A DNA stretch of 42,650 nt, from positions 1-42,650 of the forward strand of contig JBJXHH010000187.1 in NCBI GenBank assembly GCA_046160675.1. Direction: 5' to 3'. The notes beneath the pieces are model-generated. The model was not told where the DNA came from. It was given only the letters and a program-made list of their open reading frames with translations, and searched no databases. Below are positions 34,983-42,650 of the stretch, one piece after another; position 1 is the first letter of the stretch; each line of letters begins with the position of its first letter. The DNA comes from JACMJP01 sp046160675 (GTDB taxonomy: Bacteria > Bacteroidota > Bacteroidia > Chitinophagales > BACL12). The position numbers were made by a program, and so were the translations under genes.

Positions 34983-36170
34983 TTATATAAATATTTTTAC
35001 AAGGGCATTTTTTATCCTCAACCAATTATATAAAAGTACAACTGCAAGCAAAAAGATTCCTGAAAGATAAACAAGGAGAGAAATATTTTTCTCAATCGTC
35101 AACCCCTGCTGCTGCGAAACATTTACAATTGTATAGTTTAGCAATACCAAAATACCAATGCTGATTACAAAAAGAATCAGTACCCACCTCATAAACCTGA
35201 TAATCCATGCTTTGTGAACAGAGGGAATATCATAGGCGATCTGAAACAGGAGTTCAATGTCATTTTTCTGTTCCGCAATTAACAAACTGAAAGTTGTGAG
35301 AAATAAAAATATACCCAGCAAAAAAATAAGTAAACCGAATATGCTGATGACAAGAATAAGAATAGAAACAAAATTTCTTGCGCTGGATTTTAATTTGTCT
35401 TTATTCGTTTCATAACTATTCTTTTCAAGAAATTGAAGCAATTGCACATCACTAGGGTCGGCTACTTCCAGTATGATGCGGTTGGGTTTTGATTTTGCGC
35501 CTCCGCTGAATTCAGTATTCGCCCAATTCATAAAATCCTGCGGCACCAGTACAGAAACAATTCTATCACTAAAGCCTGCAACCCTGGTAGGAAAAAGCTT
35601 GCTTTTACCATTTCCCGAGAGGTATAGATCCATCTCAAATTGGTTAATGGTTTCTTTAGGTATCTGCGGTGTGCCCCAACTTGGCGCCATTACAAAGTTG
35701 TAAAGGTTTACAAATTCATTTGATAAAATAATGGGTACTACATCGTCTCCCTGCTGCCAGTTCCAGTTTTGCGGAACAGTGTCTAAGAAAGTAGTTTCAA
35801 CGCTCTCAATAGGCAGTTCACTGCCACCAACTCCTGCAATACTCACTGAAGCTTTGAATTGATTAGAAGAAAAAACACCAACCTTTTTTATAAACTTTTG
35901 CTGCTGCAGGTTCTCTACTTCTCTATCGCTAAAATTTGTTTTTGTTAACCCGATGGTATTTGTGAGATCAACTTTTTTGTTAATAATGAGATATGTAGAT
36001 GCATTTTCTACTTTGATCTCTCTATTGATAGGCGAAAAAACATTCTTGTATAAATGAACCGCTAACAACAGCATAACAAAACCTACAAGAAAACCTGTTC
36101 CGGCAAACAGGAAGCTTGCCTTTTTCCTTCCCTTCCAAAGAATAGTATGTAGGAGTTTCTTTCCAGTCAT
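34983..36170 (-). CDS. FtsX/MacB-like ABC transporter permease
   Basis: A 395-residue membrane protein with one N-terminal helix (about 18-40), a large extracytoplasmic domain (about 41-265) and three C-terminal helices (about 270-300, 325-348, 362-385). This 1+3 topology is that of FtsX/MacB/LolC-type permeases. The start ATG overlaps the upstream ATPase gene by 4 bases (ATGA), so the two proteins are likely partners. Permeases of this class do not usually import solutes; they drive lipoprotein movement, efflux or signalling. The precise role is unknown. Confidence 0.75.
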   Translation of the reverse strand: MTGKKLLHTILWKGRKKASFLFAGTGFLVGFVMLLLAVHLYKNVFSPINREIKVENASTYLIINKKVDLTNTIGLTKTNFSDREVENLQQQKFIKKVGVFSSNQFKASVSIAGVGGSELPIESVETTFLDTVPQNWNWQQGDDVVPIILSNEFVNLYNFVMAPSWGTPQIPKETINQFEMDLYLSGNGKSKLFPTRVAGFSDRIVSVLVPQDFMNWANTEFSGGAKSKPNRIILEVADPSDVQLLQFLEKNSYETNKDKLKSSARNFVSILILVISIFGLLIFLLGIFLFLTTFSLLIAEQKNDIELLFQIAYDIPSVHKAWIIRFMRWVLILFVISIGILVLLNYTIVNVSQQQGLTIEKNISLLVYLSGIFLLAVVLLYNWLRIKNALVKIFI

Positions 36171-36805
36171 AAATTCAGGCTTTTACTGAATTGTATTGCA
36201 TAGTTTTCGCCCAGCGTAGCTATGATGAGCCCCGCTTTATTTTTTTCGCAGGTTGCAAGAATAAGTTGTTTTGCCTTCCTGATATTTTCTTCATCAAGAT
36301 GGCTGAACGGTTCATCCAATAATAGCCACTGAAATGGTTGTAACATGGAACGGATGATTGCGATGCGTTGCTGTTCGCCAAGCGACATGGTTTTTGCATG
36401 TTTGTTTTCAAGATGTGTAACTCCTAACAACTGCATCATATTTTTTATTTCATTCTCATTGCCAACTTTTGACAACACATTTTTTACAGCCAGGTTTTCC
36501 CATCCGGTAAGGAGAGGAAACAGGCGCATTTCCTGGAAAACGATGGAAAAAGAATTTTTGCGCAGATTACTTATTTCTGCAGCATTCCAGTTCATTTTTT
36601 TAGCTTGTACAAAAAGATCACCACTGTAATCTTTTCGCATACGATACAAGATATGCAACAAGGTTGATTTACCAGTTCCCGATGGGGCATGCACATGCAC
36701 ATACTCTCCAGCATTAAAAATTACATCTTTTCCCCAGATATCAGAAGCTGAAAAGTCCTTTTCTGCAAGTGGTAGCGGAACAATATATTGAAGGCGGAGT
36801 TGCAA
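36167..36805 (-). CDS. ABC transporter ATP-binding protein
   Basis: A 212-residue ABC ATPase. Walker A is PSGTGKST (residues 41-48), the signature is MSLGEQQRIA (about 138-147) and Walker B is WLLLDEPFSHLD (about 159-170). The signature has SLGEQ where SGGQ is usual. Size and arrangement match LolD/MacB/FtsE-type ATPases, although the N-terminal strand region is somewhat divergent. The start is a TTG at 36805; an in-frame TGA lies just upstream and no other start suits the family. It begins 6 bases after the DUF4836-like gene and overlaps the permease gene by ATGA, forming one operon. Confidence 0.85.
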   Translation of the reverse strand: MQLRLQYIVPLPLAEKDFSASDIWGKDVIFNAGEYVHVHAPSGTGKSTLLHILYRMRKDYSGDLFVQAKKMNWNAAEISNLRKNSFSIVFQEMRLFPLLTGWENLAVKNVLSKVGNENEIKNMMQLLGVTHLENKHAKTMSLGEQQRIAIIRSMLQPFQWLLLDEPFSHLDEENIRKAKQLILATCEKNKAGLIIATLGENYAIQFSKSLNL

Positions 36806-36811
36806 ACAGGA

Positions 36812-38332
36812 TCAATTAAACAATGTGCCCGAACTTTCTAATAGAGTTTTGAGCATTACATTAATGCTATAATCATCTTTATTTGTAAGGTTTATTTTCA
36901 TAACCCCATAAACCTTGTCATCTTTCAAAGGTTCTGCAATAATGATTGCATCTTGAAACATGTTGCCAACAATATTTGTGATCATACCCATTTCAGGGTC
37001 TGAAAAATTTTCAAACATTTTTGCAGCATCTAAGTAAAAAACGAATGGGTTTTTTTGTATGGCATTGCTTACTTCTGAAGAAATTTTTTGAGGGGATGAT
37101 CTGCCATCAAGTGCTTGTTCTACAGCAGAAGCCGAAGATGCAATAGCTATGAGTTTATTCTTTTCAGCTGCATAAATTGTATCATTACCTTTTGTAAGTA
37201 TAGTCATGTCGCCGTTTTTATAGATAATATGGTTTTTTGCTAAAACACTCATCGACTCAATTAAATTCTCTCCGGAAACGCTTGCAGTCAAAACAAAAGA
37301 AGGGTTCTCTGTATTTATTCTGCCTAGAGAAATAAGAATGTCTCCCTCTAACTTTGATACAAGTGCTGCAATATCATCCTTGCTTAAGCTACTGTCAATC
37401 TCATTCTTAAGTTTTTCCATCACATCTTTTCCCGTTACTTCTTCTGCATAGTCAATAACATTAGTTGGTTCGGCGCTAAGTTGTACTAGCATTGTATAAG
37501 CATCCGGCAAATGTTGTATCATATTATTTTCAGGTAACCGGTTCATAAGTTTTGAAAGTATTTCTTTCCCTTTTTCATCCTTCGGGTAAGCATCAAAATC
37601 AATGGTAATATCACCTTTATTGAAAGTGAGTCCATAGATTCCCTCTGTATCTTTAAAAGGGTTTCTTGAAAGATCAACAGGCATACTTTTCATAATGCTT
37701 TTAGGATCACCCCATATATTTATATCGGCATTTTTTTTCCGGAAGTCAGCAAATACTTTGGAATCTAGAGGCATGGGCTTTTTTACATCAAAGGCAGAAT
37801 CAAGTTCAGCGCTGAGAAATGAGCCTTCCGCCTGTTCATCTGGAGTTATCACCATAAGCACAATGTCCTCAGTCCAGCCAGCAAGCATCCCCTGTCCTGC
37901 GCAGGAAGTGTATTCTTTGTTTTTTGTAAATGTTTCCGTTTTTGTGAGTTCTTTTATAGAGGTTTCAAACTTTTCTTTATCAAGCAGGGGCATAATAGCA
38001 TATATTTTTCCTTCACTTTTTGTAGAATCAATTACTGAATATATTACTATATGCCCGCCAAAATTTACCCCGGTTGCATCGCCGTCAAAAATATATTTTG
38101 AGAAAATATTATCCTTCAGTGCAATTTTAAATATTGTAATTGCAGGGCTATTGTTCAGGTAGTCCCAATCAATTTTTTCCCTTAACTGCCCGGTGTTTAA
38201 ACTCATCACCAGTGAAGCATCTGCTGGTACATAACTGAATAAATCAACCCTGGAAGATTTACCTTTTTTGTTACAGGAGAAGGAGAATATAGATGCTGAC
38301 AGGATCAGGAAGAGGAATACGATTTTTTTCAT
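36812..38332 (-). CDS. DUF4836-like lipoprotein
   Basis: A 506-residue predicted lipoprotein. The N-terminus is KKIVFLFLILSASIFSFSC with a lipobox Cys near residue 20, then a basic linker. The mature part opens with LFSYVPADASLVMSLNTGQL, typical of Bacteroidota DUF4836 proteins, and has a repeated architecture that also resembles DUF3352-like folds. No catalytic motif is visible. It is probably on the periplasmic face of the outer membrane. It is the first gene of an operon with an ABC ATPase and a permease, so it may be a partner or substrate of that transporter. The DUF assignment is from memory of the family and is moderately sure. Confidence 0.65.
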   Translation of the reverse strand: MKKIVFLFLILSASIFSFSCNKKGKSSRVDLFSYVPADASLVMSLNTGQLREKIDWDYLNNSPAITIFKIALKDNIFSKYIFDGDATGVNFGGHIVIYSVIDSTKSEGKIYAIMPLLDKEKFETSIKELTKTETFTKNKEYTSCAGQGMLAGWTEDIVLMVITPDEQAEGSFLSAELDSAFDVKKPMPLDSKVFADFRKKNADINIWGDPKSIMKSMPVDLSRNPFKDTEGIYGLTFNKGDITIDFDAYPKDEKGKEILSKLMNRLPENNMIQHLPDAYTMLVQLSAEPTNVIDYAEEVTGKDVMEKLKNEIDSSLSKDDIAALVSKLEGDILISLGRINTENPSFVLTASVSGENLIESMSVLAKNHIIYKNGDMTILTKGNDTIYAAEKNKLIAIASSASAVEQALDGRSSPQKISSEVSNAIQKNPFVFYLDAAKMFENFSDPEMGMITNIVGNMFQDAIIIAEPLKDDKVYGVMKINLTNKDDYSINVMLKTLLESSGTLFN

Positions 38333-38365
38333 TCTTTTGAGTTTATGCTAAGGTAAATATAAATC

Positions 38366-38400
38366 AAAACCCCTTCCGCTTGAGACGGAAGGGGTTTTTT
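38366..38400 (-). terminator. Strong intrinsic terminator
   Basis: A perfect 13-bp stem (38366-38378 paired with 38386-38398) encloses a 7-base loop, and runs of T follow on both strands (TTTTTT on plus, TTTTGATTT on minus). On the minus strand it lies just downstream of the anchor-V-like gene (stop at 38424) and upstream of the DUF4836-like gene, so it should end the former's transcript. The T-runs would allow action in both directions. Confidence 0.88.
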
Positions 38401-38423
38401 CTTAAAAACTCAACACCAATTTA

Positions 38424-39263
38424 TCAGCCTTTAACGAATCGGGCTAAATAATATTGCTTTCCATTGAAAAATCTTAGAAAATAAACTCCCCTTTCCAAAA
38501 AGTTAATTTGAATGGAGGTGTTGCCACTGTATGATTTGCCAGAATTGAAAACCCGCATGCCTTTTACATCAAAAATTTCAACTGCAAAAGGCAACTCAGT
38601 GTTTGCAGGTACAATATTAAGATCATTCAGAACGGGGTTTTGGAATAAATAATGTTCAGTGAAGAAAGAAGATTCAACAGACAACGGAGGGATGGTATCT
38701 GTCGGGTCATGAAAAATTGTAAACGAACCATAATAGATGGAATCACCAGTAGCTTCTCCATCTCCATCTGCTGCGTTCACAGCATAATAAAAAGTTACTT
38801 CTTCTCCCACATCAGAGGTAGCCACCCAGTCAAAATTCCATGTTTTTTCGTCAGAGCCATCAATTCCTTCCTTTTCATGGGTTATATATTTTCCCGCAGA
38901 GGTTGTTTTTGTTTGAAAATCATCGGTTACAATAATTTCGCCGAGTTTATCTCCATCAATTGTTTGAGGAGAAGCCTGGAAACCGAATGTACTGCGACCC
39001 GGAAATTCTACATTCATAGTAAAAGTGAGTGTATCACCAAACTTAAACCCTGACGGTGCAACATTGGCAGTAAGCAAGCCGGTAGTTGGTTTTGCTTCCC
39101 CGGTATGGCAACTATCTCTTGCGCAAGTTCTTCCGTCATCGGGAGAATTTGTGTTAGCGCTTGGCGCACCATCTTCTTTTGAAAACGCTGCTTTGTAAAA
39201 AATAATACTGATAAGTGTGAGTGTGGTCATGGAGAAGCTAATGATGAACTTCCTGAAATTCAT
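38424..39263 (-). CDS. Choice-of-anchor V-like exported protein with T9SS C-terminal sorting domain
   Basis: A 279-residue secreted protein. The N-terminal signal is NFRKFIISFSMTTLTLISII, then a mature start KEDGAPSANTNSPDDGRTCA. The cysteine motif CARDSCH (Cys-x4-Cys-His) follows, as in anchor-V domain proteins whose usual form is CxxCH. A beta-sandwich region spans about 70-190. The last 80 residues form a type A Por/T9SS sorting domain, ending GVYFLRFFNGKQYYLARFVKG-like with IFDVKGMRVFNS before it. The longer reading starting at 39299 is rejected: a -7 box at 39297-39304 covers that start. It is exported across the outer membrane by the type IX system. Confidence 0.75.
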   Translation of the reverse strand: MNFRKFIISFSMTTLTLISIIFYKAAFSKEDGAPSANTNSPDDGRTCARDSCHTGEAKPTTGLLTANVAPSGFKFGDTLTFTMNVEFPGRSTFGFQASPQTIDGDKLGEIIVTDDFQTKTTSAGKYITHEKEGIDGSDEKTWNFDWVATSDVGEEVTFYYAVNAADGDGEATGDSIYYGSFTIFHDPTDTIPPLSVESSFFTEHYLFQNPVLNDLNIVPANTELPFAVEIFDVKGMRVFNSGKSYSGNTSIQINFLERGVYFLRFFNGKQYYLARFVKG

Positions 39264-39296
39264 TGTGCAAATTCTTTTTTGTTCATAATTGAAGTT

Positions 39297-39304
39297 CAAA
39301 TGTA
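39297..39304 (-). promoter_or_regulatory. Possible -7 box for the anchor-V-like gene
   Basis: On the minus strand the sequence is TACATTTG, matching TAnnTTTG, 33 bases before the ATG at 39263. It overlaps the alternative ATG at 39299 and so supports the shorter start. A -33 TTG is not evident. Confidence 0.35.
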
Positions 39305-39359
39305 GTGAAAGTGATTTATGTAACTACATGGAAATGTCAGATTTTTTCCATTTAGGCTT

Positions 39360-39836
39360 TTAAGGGGTAACACCTGTAATTTGTTCAGCTGCACTACCTG
39401 ACTTTACAGGGTAGATTATTCTTTCAATAATCCCAGTTTCATTAATAATAAAAGTGATGCGATGGATAGTTTTCAGCCAACGCCCCATAAAAAACTTGTC
39501 GCCATAAACACCGTAGAGTTTGCAAACTGAAAGATCGGGGTCGCTCAATAATGTGAATGGCAAATCAAATTTCCGTGCAAATTTTTTCTTGGATTCAACG
39601 GGTGCATGCGAAACGCCAATCACTTCAAAACCTTTTTCAATAAGCATTGCATAATTATCCCTTAAGTTGCAGGCTTCTTTTATGCATGTCTGTGAATCGT
39701 CATTCGGATAAAAGTAAAGCACAATTTTTTTCCCTTTTAAACTATCAATAGAAAACAAATTGCCGCTCTGATCAGTTAAAGAAAACTCAGGCGCTTTGTC
39801 GCCGGCTATTAAGTATGAGATGAGTTCATCAGACAT
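39360..39836 (-). CDS. Bcp/PrxQ-type thioredoxin-dependent peroxiredoxin
   Basis: A 158-residue AhpC/TSA-fold peroxiredoxin. The active-site stretch is YFYPNDDSQTCIKEACNLRD with the peroxidatic Cys51 and a second Cys56, the same C-x4-C spacing as E. coli Bcp (Cys45/Cys50). The usual TPGC is replaced by SQTC. The catalytic Arg lies in HRITFIINE. It reduces hydroperoxides in the cytoplasm with thioredoxin as likely reductant. The start ATG overlaps the LOG gene's TGA (TGATG), so the two are translationally coupled. It is the last gene of the three-gene operon. Confidence 0.9.
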   Translation of the reverse strand: MSDELISYLIAGDKAPEFSLTDQSGNLFSIDSLKGKKIVLYFYPNDDSQTCIKEACNLRDNYAMLIEKGFEVIGVSHAPVESKKKFARKFDLPFTLLSDPDLSVCKLYGVYGDKFFMGRWLKTIHRITFIINETGIIERIIYPVKSGSAAEQITGVTP

Positions 39837-40543
39837 CAGAAATTCGGACGCAAATGGGAGGTTTGATAAAACTGCGTTATGTGTTTTACCACCTCATCAG
39901 CGTCATCTGTCAGAAAAAAAAGATCCATGTCCTCAGGACTGATATTTTTTTCTTCGTCCAACATCACTTTATCCATCCATTTTAATATTCCTTTCCAATA
40001 CTCTTTACCTACTAAAATCACGGGCACCCGTTCAATTTTATGTGTTTGTATCAGGGTAAGGGCTTCAAACATTTCATCTAAAGTACCGAAACCACCGGGC
40101 ATGAAAATAAATGCCTGTGCATATTTTACCAGCATCACCTTACGAACAAAAAAGTAATTGAAATTAATAAGTTTATCCTGGTCAATATATTTGTTGTGTG
40201 ACTGTTCGTAGGGTAACTCAATGTTCAGCCCCACAGATTTTCCGCCTTCATGATGGGCGCCTTTGTTACCCGCTTCCATAATGCCCGGCCCTCCCCCGGT
40301 AATGATGCCGAAACCTTCATGAGTAAGTTTTCCGGCTATTGATTCTGCAAGTTTATAGTATCTATTATCAGGTTTTGTTCTGGCGCTGCCATAGATGGAA
40401 ACACAGGGGCCTATCCTGTCCATACTTTCAAAGCCTTCTACAAATTCGGCCATAATTTTGAACATACGCCAACTACTTTGTGCGCTGAACTCTGTCCAGT
40501 CTTTGGCTTTGTACATTTTCTTTTTTCGATATTTTTCTGTCAT
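39836..40543 (-). CDS. LOG family protein (Rossmann-fold nucleotide-binding, TIGR00730 type)
   Basis: A 235-residue member of the lysine decarboxylase-like/LOG family. The motifs GGGPGIMEAGNKGA (about 83-96) and PGGFGTLDEMFE (about 150-161) are diagnostic. LOG proteins release free cytokinin bases or, more generally, cleave nucleoside 5'-monophosphates at the N-glycosidic bond. In bacteria such proteins are often nucleotide hydrolases (PpnN is a distant relative). The N-terminal basic stretch before the core is lineage typical. The start overlaps the symporter gene by 4 bases (ATGA) and the end overlaps the peroxiredoxin by 1 base. Confidence 0.88.
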   Translation of the reverse strand: MTEKYRKKKMYKAKDWTEFSAQSSWRMFKIMAEFVEGFESMDRIGPCVSIYGSARTKPDNRYYKLAESIAGKLTHEGFGIITGGGPGIMEAGNKGAHHEGGKSVGLNIELPYEQSHNKYIDQDKLINFNYFFVRKVMLVKYAQAFIFMPGGFGTLDEMFEALTLIQTHKIERVPVILVGKEYWKGILKWMDKVMLDEEKNISPEDMDLFFLTDDADEVVKHITQFYQTSHLRPNF

Positions 40544-42000
40544 AATGAAATTTGTTTTTCAGGTTGCCTTGATATGATGAATAATAAAATAAAAGTAAGC
40601 AATCCGTTGATAAATAATAATTCATAACCCACCTGGTAGCCCCCGAGCCAGGATGCGGAGTTCTTATTGAGAAAATAACAAAATACAGGAGGGATGATGC
40701 AGGCAAAGGGCACAAATGTATTCTGCACTGATCTTTTTGTGAGGATTCCAAAGGCAAATAATCCCAACAGAGGGCCATACGTATACCCCGCAACAGTGAA
40801 TACTGCATTGATAACAGTGTCTGTCATCACAGCTTCAAATAAAATAATCACGATCAGAAGCAGGACTGCGAATCCGATATGAATGATATGCCTTGTGTTT
40901 TTATTCTTCTCAGTTTCAAGTTCTGTTTTCTTACCCAGAATATCTATGTAAAATGAAGTGGTAAGTGTAGTTAAGACGGAGTCTGCACTGCTAAAAGTTG
41001 CTGCAGTTATGCCAAGTACAAAAACGATTGCTGCAAACATGCCCAGGTGATCTAAAGCAAGCATTGGGAAAAGATGATCGGTTTTGGTGGGTATTTCAAT
41101 TTGCATGGAATTACTGTATTCGAATAACAACACACCGAGTGAAACAAAAAACAGGTTTACTATTACAACGATGACACTGAACCAGCGTATATTTTTCTGA
41201 GCTTCAGGAAGAGTTCGCATGCTGAGGTTTTTCTGCATCATGTTCTGATCAAGCCCTGTCATAACAATTGCTATTAATGCCCCGCTGAAAAATTGTTTGA
41301 AAAAATAATTCTTTTCTTGCCATTCCCAGAAAAAAATCTTTGACATTTCGCTATTATGAACCGTTGACACCAATTCACCGAAATTCAGATTGAGAGCAGA
41401 AGCGATAGCAATGATGGATAATAATACTCCTGCAAGGAGGAAGGAGCTTTGCAGCGTATCCGTCCACACTAAAGTTTTAATGCCTCCTTTGTAAGTGTAA
41501 AGTAAGATAAGGATGATAACGATACTTACAGTAACAGCGAATGGAACATTCCATTGATTGAAGATAAACAGTTGTAGAACTGTTGCAGAAATATATAACC
41601 TGAAAGCTGCCCCCACTAATCTTGAAAGAATAAAAAATGCCGAACCAGTTTTTTGCGATGATCCGCCAAGGCGTTGCCCAAGGTATGAATATATAGAAGT
41701 CAGGTTTAGTCTGTAGTACAATGGTAGTAACACTTGTGCAATCACAAAATATCCAACAACATATCCCAGTACAATTTGCATGTAACCGAACTGCCCTGCC
41801 CCAACAGCACCTGGAACTGATACAAATGTTACCCCACTTAAACTATCGCCTATGAGCCCGAAAGCAACAGCATACCAGGGTGATTGTTTGTTGCCGAGAA
41901 AATAAGCATTACTCCCGGCCTTGCGACTGGTTACCCATGCAATGCTGAACAGCAGGGCGAAATAGCAAACTATAATCAACAGAATTGTACTAGCAGCCAT
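40540..42000 (-). CDS. Sodium:solute symporter (SSS family)
   Basis: A 486-residue membrane transporter with about 13 helices. The first helix is STILLIIVCYFALLFSIAW, then the conserved YFLGNKQSPWYAVAFGLIGDSLSGVTFVSVPG, as in SSS transporters, and later GLDQNMMQKNLS and ITAATFSSADSVLTTL (the family sodium site). The longer frame from 42069 has an unlikely N-terminal extension, so I use ATG 42000. The substrate is unknown (sugars, amino acids and vitamins are all used by the family). It is the first gene of an operon with a LOG protein and a peroxiredoxin. No -7 box was found upstream. Confidence 0.88.
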   Translation of the reverse strand: MAASTILLIIVCYFALLFSIAWVTSRKAGSNAYFLGNKQSPWYAVAFGLIGDSLSGVTFVSVPGAVGAGQFGYMQIVLGYVVGYFVIAQVLLPLYYRLNLTSIYSYLGQRLGGSSQKTGSAFFILSRLVGAAFRLYISATVLQLFIFNQWNVPFAVTVSIVIILILLYTYKGGIKTLVWTDTLQSSFLLAGVLLSIIAIASALNLNFGELVSTVHNSEMSKIFFWEWQEKNYFFKQFFSGALIAIVMTGLDQNMMQKNLSMRTLPEAQKNIRWFSVIVVIVNLFFVSLGVLLFEYSNSMQIEIPTKTDHLFPMLALDHLGMFAAIVFVLGITAATFSSADSVLTTLTTSFYIDILGKKTELETEKNKNTRHIIHIGFAVLLLIVIILFEAVMTDTVINAVFTVAGYTYGPLLGLFAFGILTKRSVQNTFVPFACIIPPVFCYFLNKNSASWLGGYQVGYELLFINGLLTFILLFIISRQPEKQISL

Positions 42001-42194
42001 GGAATTGTGAGTGGTGAAGTTAAAGGGAATTCGTTTTGAGTGATGCGGGGGAATTGTGTATAAATGCAAGGGGTAAATTGAGCTATTGTTTCACTGTATC
42101 AAATTCCTTCCAAGAGAATGCAATGCCTTCTTTAGAATAGGAAGGAGGCAAGGTTATGCAGTTTAACAATATTTATAAAGGCATGTGATCTATC
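42001..42194. other. Longest gene-free stretch
   Basis: This 194-base gap separates the VOC-like gene from the symporter gene; both are on the minus strand. It should hold the symporter promoter and the end of the VOC transcript. I found no TAnnTTTG box on the minus strand, no terminator hairpin and no convincing small reading frame. Confidence 0.5.
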
Positions 42195-42650
42195 TTAAGC
42201 CTGCATCAAAGTTTCAATATCAAATTTTTTCATTTTCAGAAAAGCCTGTACTACCCTTGGTGCCCGTTCCGGGTCACTCATGAGCTCTTTCAGCACAGTT
42301 GGCACTACCTGCCAAGAAACCCCAAACCTGTCTTTCAGCCATCCGCACATACTTTCCTGTCCGCCATCGGAAGTAAGTGTATTCCAGTAATAATCAATTT
42401 CTTGTTGGTTTTCACATTCTATCACTAATGAAACAGCTTCGTTAAAAGTAAACTCGGCAGGACCATCCATGCTCATAAAAACCTGCCCGTTCAAAGTAAA
42501 CTGAGCATGTTTGAGTTTTCCCTCGGGTTGTTCTTCACCTGCTGCATATAATAATAAACCTACTATTGATGATGGCTCAAAAACCGATGTATAAAAATAA
42601 ACTGCAGCTTCGCCCTTGCCATACTGACCCTCTGAGAATAGGAAAGACGG
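42195..42650 (-). CDS. VOC-superfamily (PhnB/3-demethylubiquinone methyltransferase-like) protein, 5' end missing
   Basis: The frame is open to the right edge; 151 codons and the stop are visible. An internal TTG at 42494 is not the true start, because coding continues upstream with FSEGQYGKGEAAVYFYTSVF, the first repeat of a PhnB-like VOC domain. The second half has SMDGPAEFTFNEAVSLVIEC and then a segment with WGWLKDRFG-like residues (CGWLKDRFGVSWQVVP) that closes the typical beta-alpha-beta-beta-beta module. The C-terminal VVQAFLKMKKFDIETL is common in this group. These proteins are often annotated as PhnB-like; many have no tested activity. Probably cytoplasmic. Confidence 0.82.
   Translation of the reverse strand, partial: PSFLFSEGQYGKGEAAVYFYTSVFEPSSIVGLLLYAAGEEQPEGKLKHAQFTLNGQVFMSMDGPAEFTFNEAVSLVIECENQQEIDYYWNTLTSDGGQESMCGWLKDRFGVSWQVVPTVLKELMSDPERAPRVVQAFLKMKKFDIETLMQA

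Noticed and set aside
37695..38162. 155-codon plus-strand frame inside the DUF4836-like gene
   Set aside because: It is antisense to a well-supported gene, without a promoter or recognisable protein; it looks like a shadow frame.
38354..38361. Possible -7 box for the DUF4836-like gene (TATATTTA, minus strand)
   Set aside because: One mismatch, and it sits next to the terminator stem without a proper -33 element.
39264..39299. Longer start of the anchor-V-like protein at 39299
   Set aside because: It adds residues before a complete signal peptide, and a -7 box (39297-39304) overlaps it. The start at 39263 is preferred.
39328..39351. Hairpin-like ATGGAAA / TTTCCAT pair downstream of the peroxiredoxin gene
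   Set aside because: The 7-bp AT-rich stem has no T-tract on the minus strand, where a terminator would be needed. It is too weak to call.
42001..42069. Longer start of the symporter gene at 42069
   Set aside because: It adds 23 residues without family resemblance before the first helix. ATG 42000 gives the usual N-terminus.
42492..42494. TTG start of the VOC-like gene at 42494
   Set aside because: Family sequence continues upstream to the right edge, so the gene is cut by the window and not short.

Overview
The window comes from a member of the Bacteroidota, most likely a Chitinophagaceae-like lineage. The evidence is AT-rich DNA, tightly overlapping genes without clear Shine-Dalgarno sites, several TAnnTTTG-type -7 boxes in front of transcription units, a protein with a type IX secretion (Por) C-terminal sorting domain, and lineage-typical families (DUF5606, DUF4836, a choice-of-anchor V-like protein). 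The phylum call is firm; the family call is an inference.

Positions 1-29421 (+ strand) are one large surface-polysaccharide locus of the Wzx/Wzy type. It opens with the tail of a CMP-sugar synthetase (NeuA-like). A Gfo/Idh oxidoreductase, an SDR, a methyltransferase and a KdsC-like phosphatase follow, a set that points to a CMP-activated nonulosonic (sialic-acid-like) sugar. Next come the flippase (Wzx), an unassigned transferase, a hexapeptide acetyltransferase, three soluble glycosyltransferases, a GT39-like membrane protein and the polymerase (Wzy). A middle module has WecB (UDP-GlcNAc 2-epimerase), a fused two-domain oxidoreductase, an AsnB-type amidotransferase, a heparinase II/III-like protein and another glycosyltransferase; this suggests an amidated amino-uronate in the repeat unit. 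The end of the locus holds two different initiating phosphoglycosyl transferases (WecA-like and PglC-like), an ATP-grasp ligase, a PglE-like aminotransferase, a PglF/CapD-like 4,6-dehydratase, and the Wza and Wzc export pair. Genes from 1 to 24018 overlap or nearly touch and look like one operon. The dehydratase (24155) and wza (26184) each have a possible promoter of their own.

Positions 29413-34418 (- strand) carry uvrB followed by uvrA, the nucleotide excision repair damage-recognition genes. They converge on wzc with a 9-base overlap. Divergent from uvrB is a DUF5606 gene. It converges with a three-gene minus-strand unit: a DUF4836-like lipoprotein, an ABC ATPase and an FtsX/MacB-like permease.

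Positions 38366-42650 (- strand) hold a strong intrinsic terminator, a T9SS-exported anchor-V-like protein, an operon of a sodium:solute symporter, a LOG-family protein and a Bcp-type peroxiredoxin, and a VOC/PhnB-like gene cut by the right edge.

The most unusual observations are two glycosyltransferase genes whose conserved N-terminal strand lies upstream of every ATG/GTG/TTG, with ATT (6467) and ATA (8911) sitting where the start codon should be; an ATP-grasp enzyme in the place where an N-acetyltransferase would complete a bacillosamine-type pathway; and two initiating transferases side by side. No tRNA, rRNA, CRISPR array or insertion sequence was seen. No gene-free stretch exceeds 300 bases; the longest is 42001-42194.
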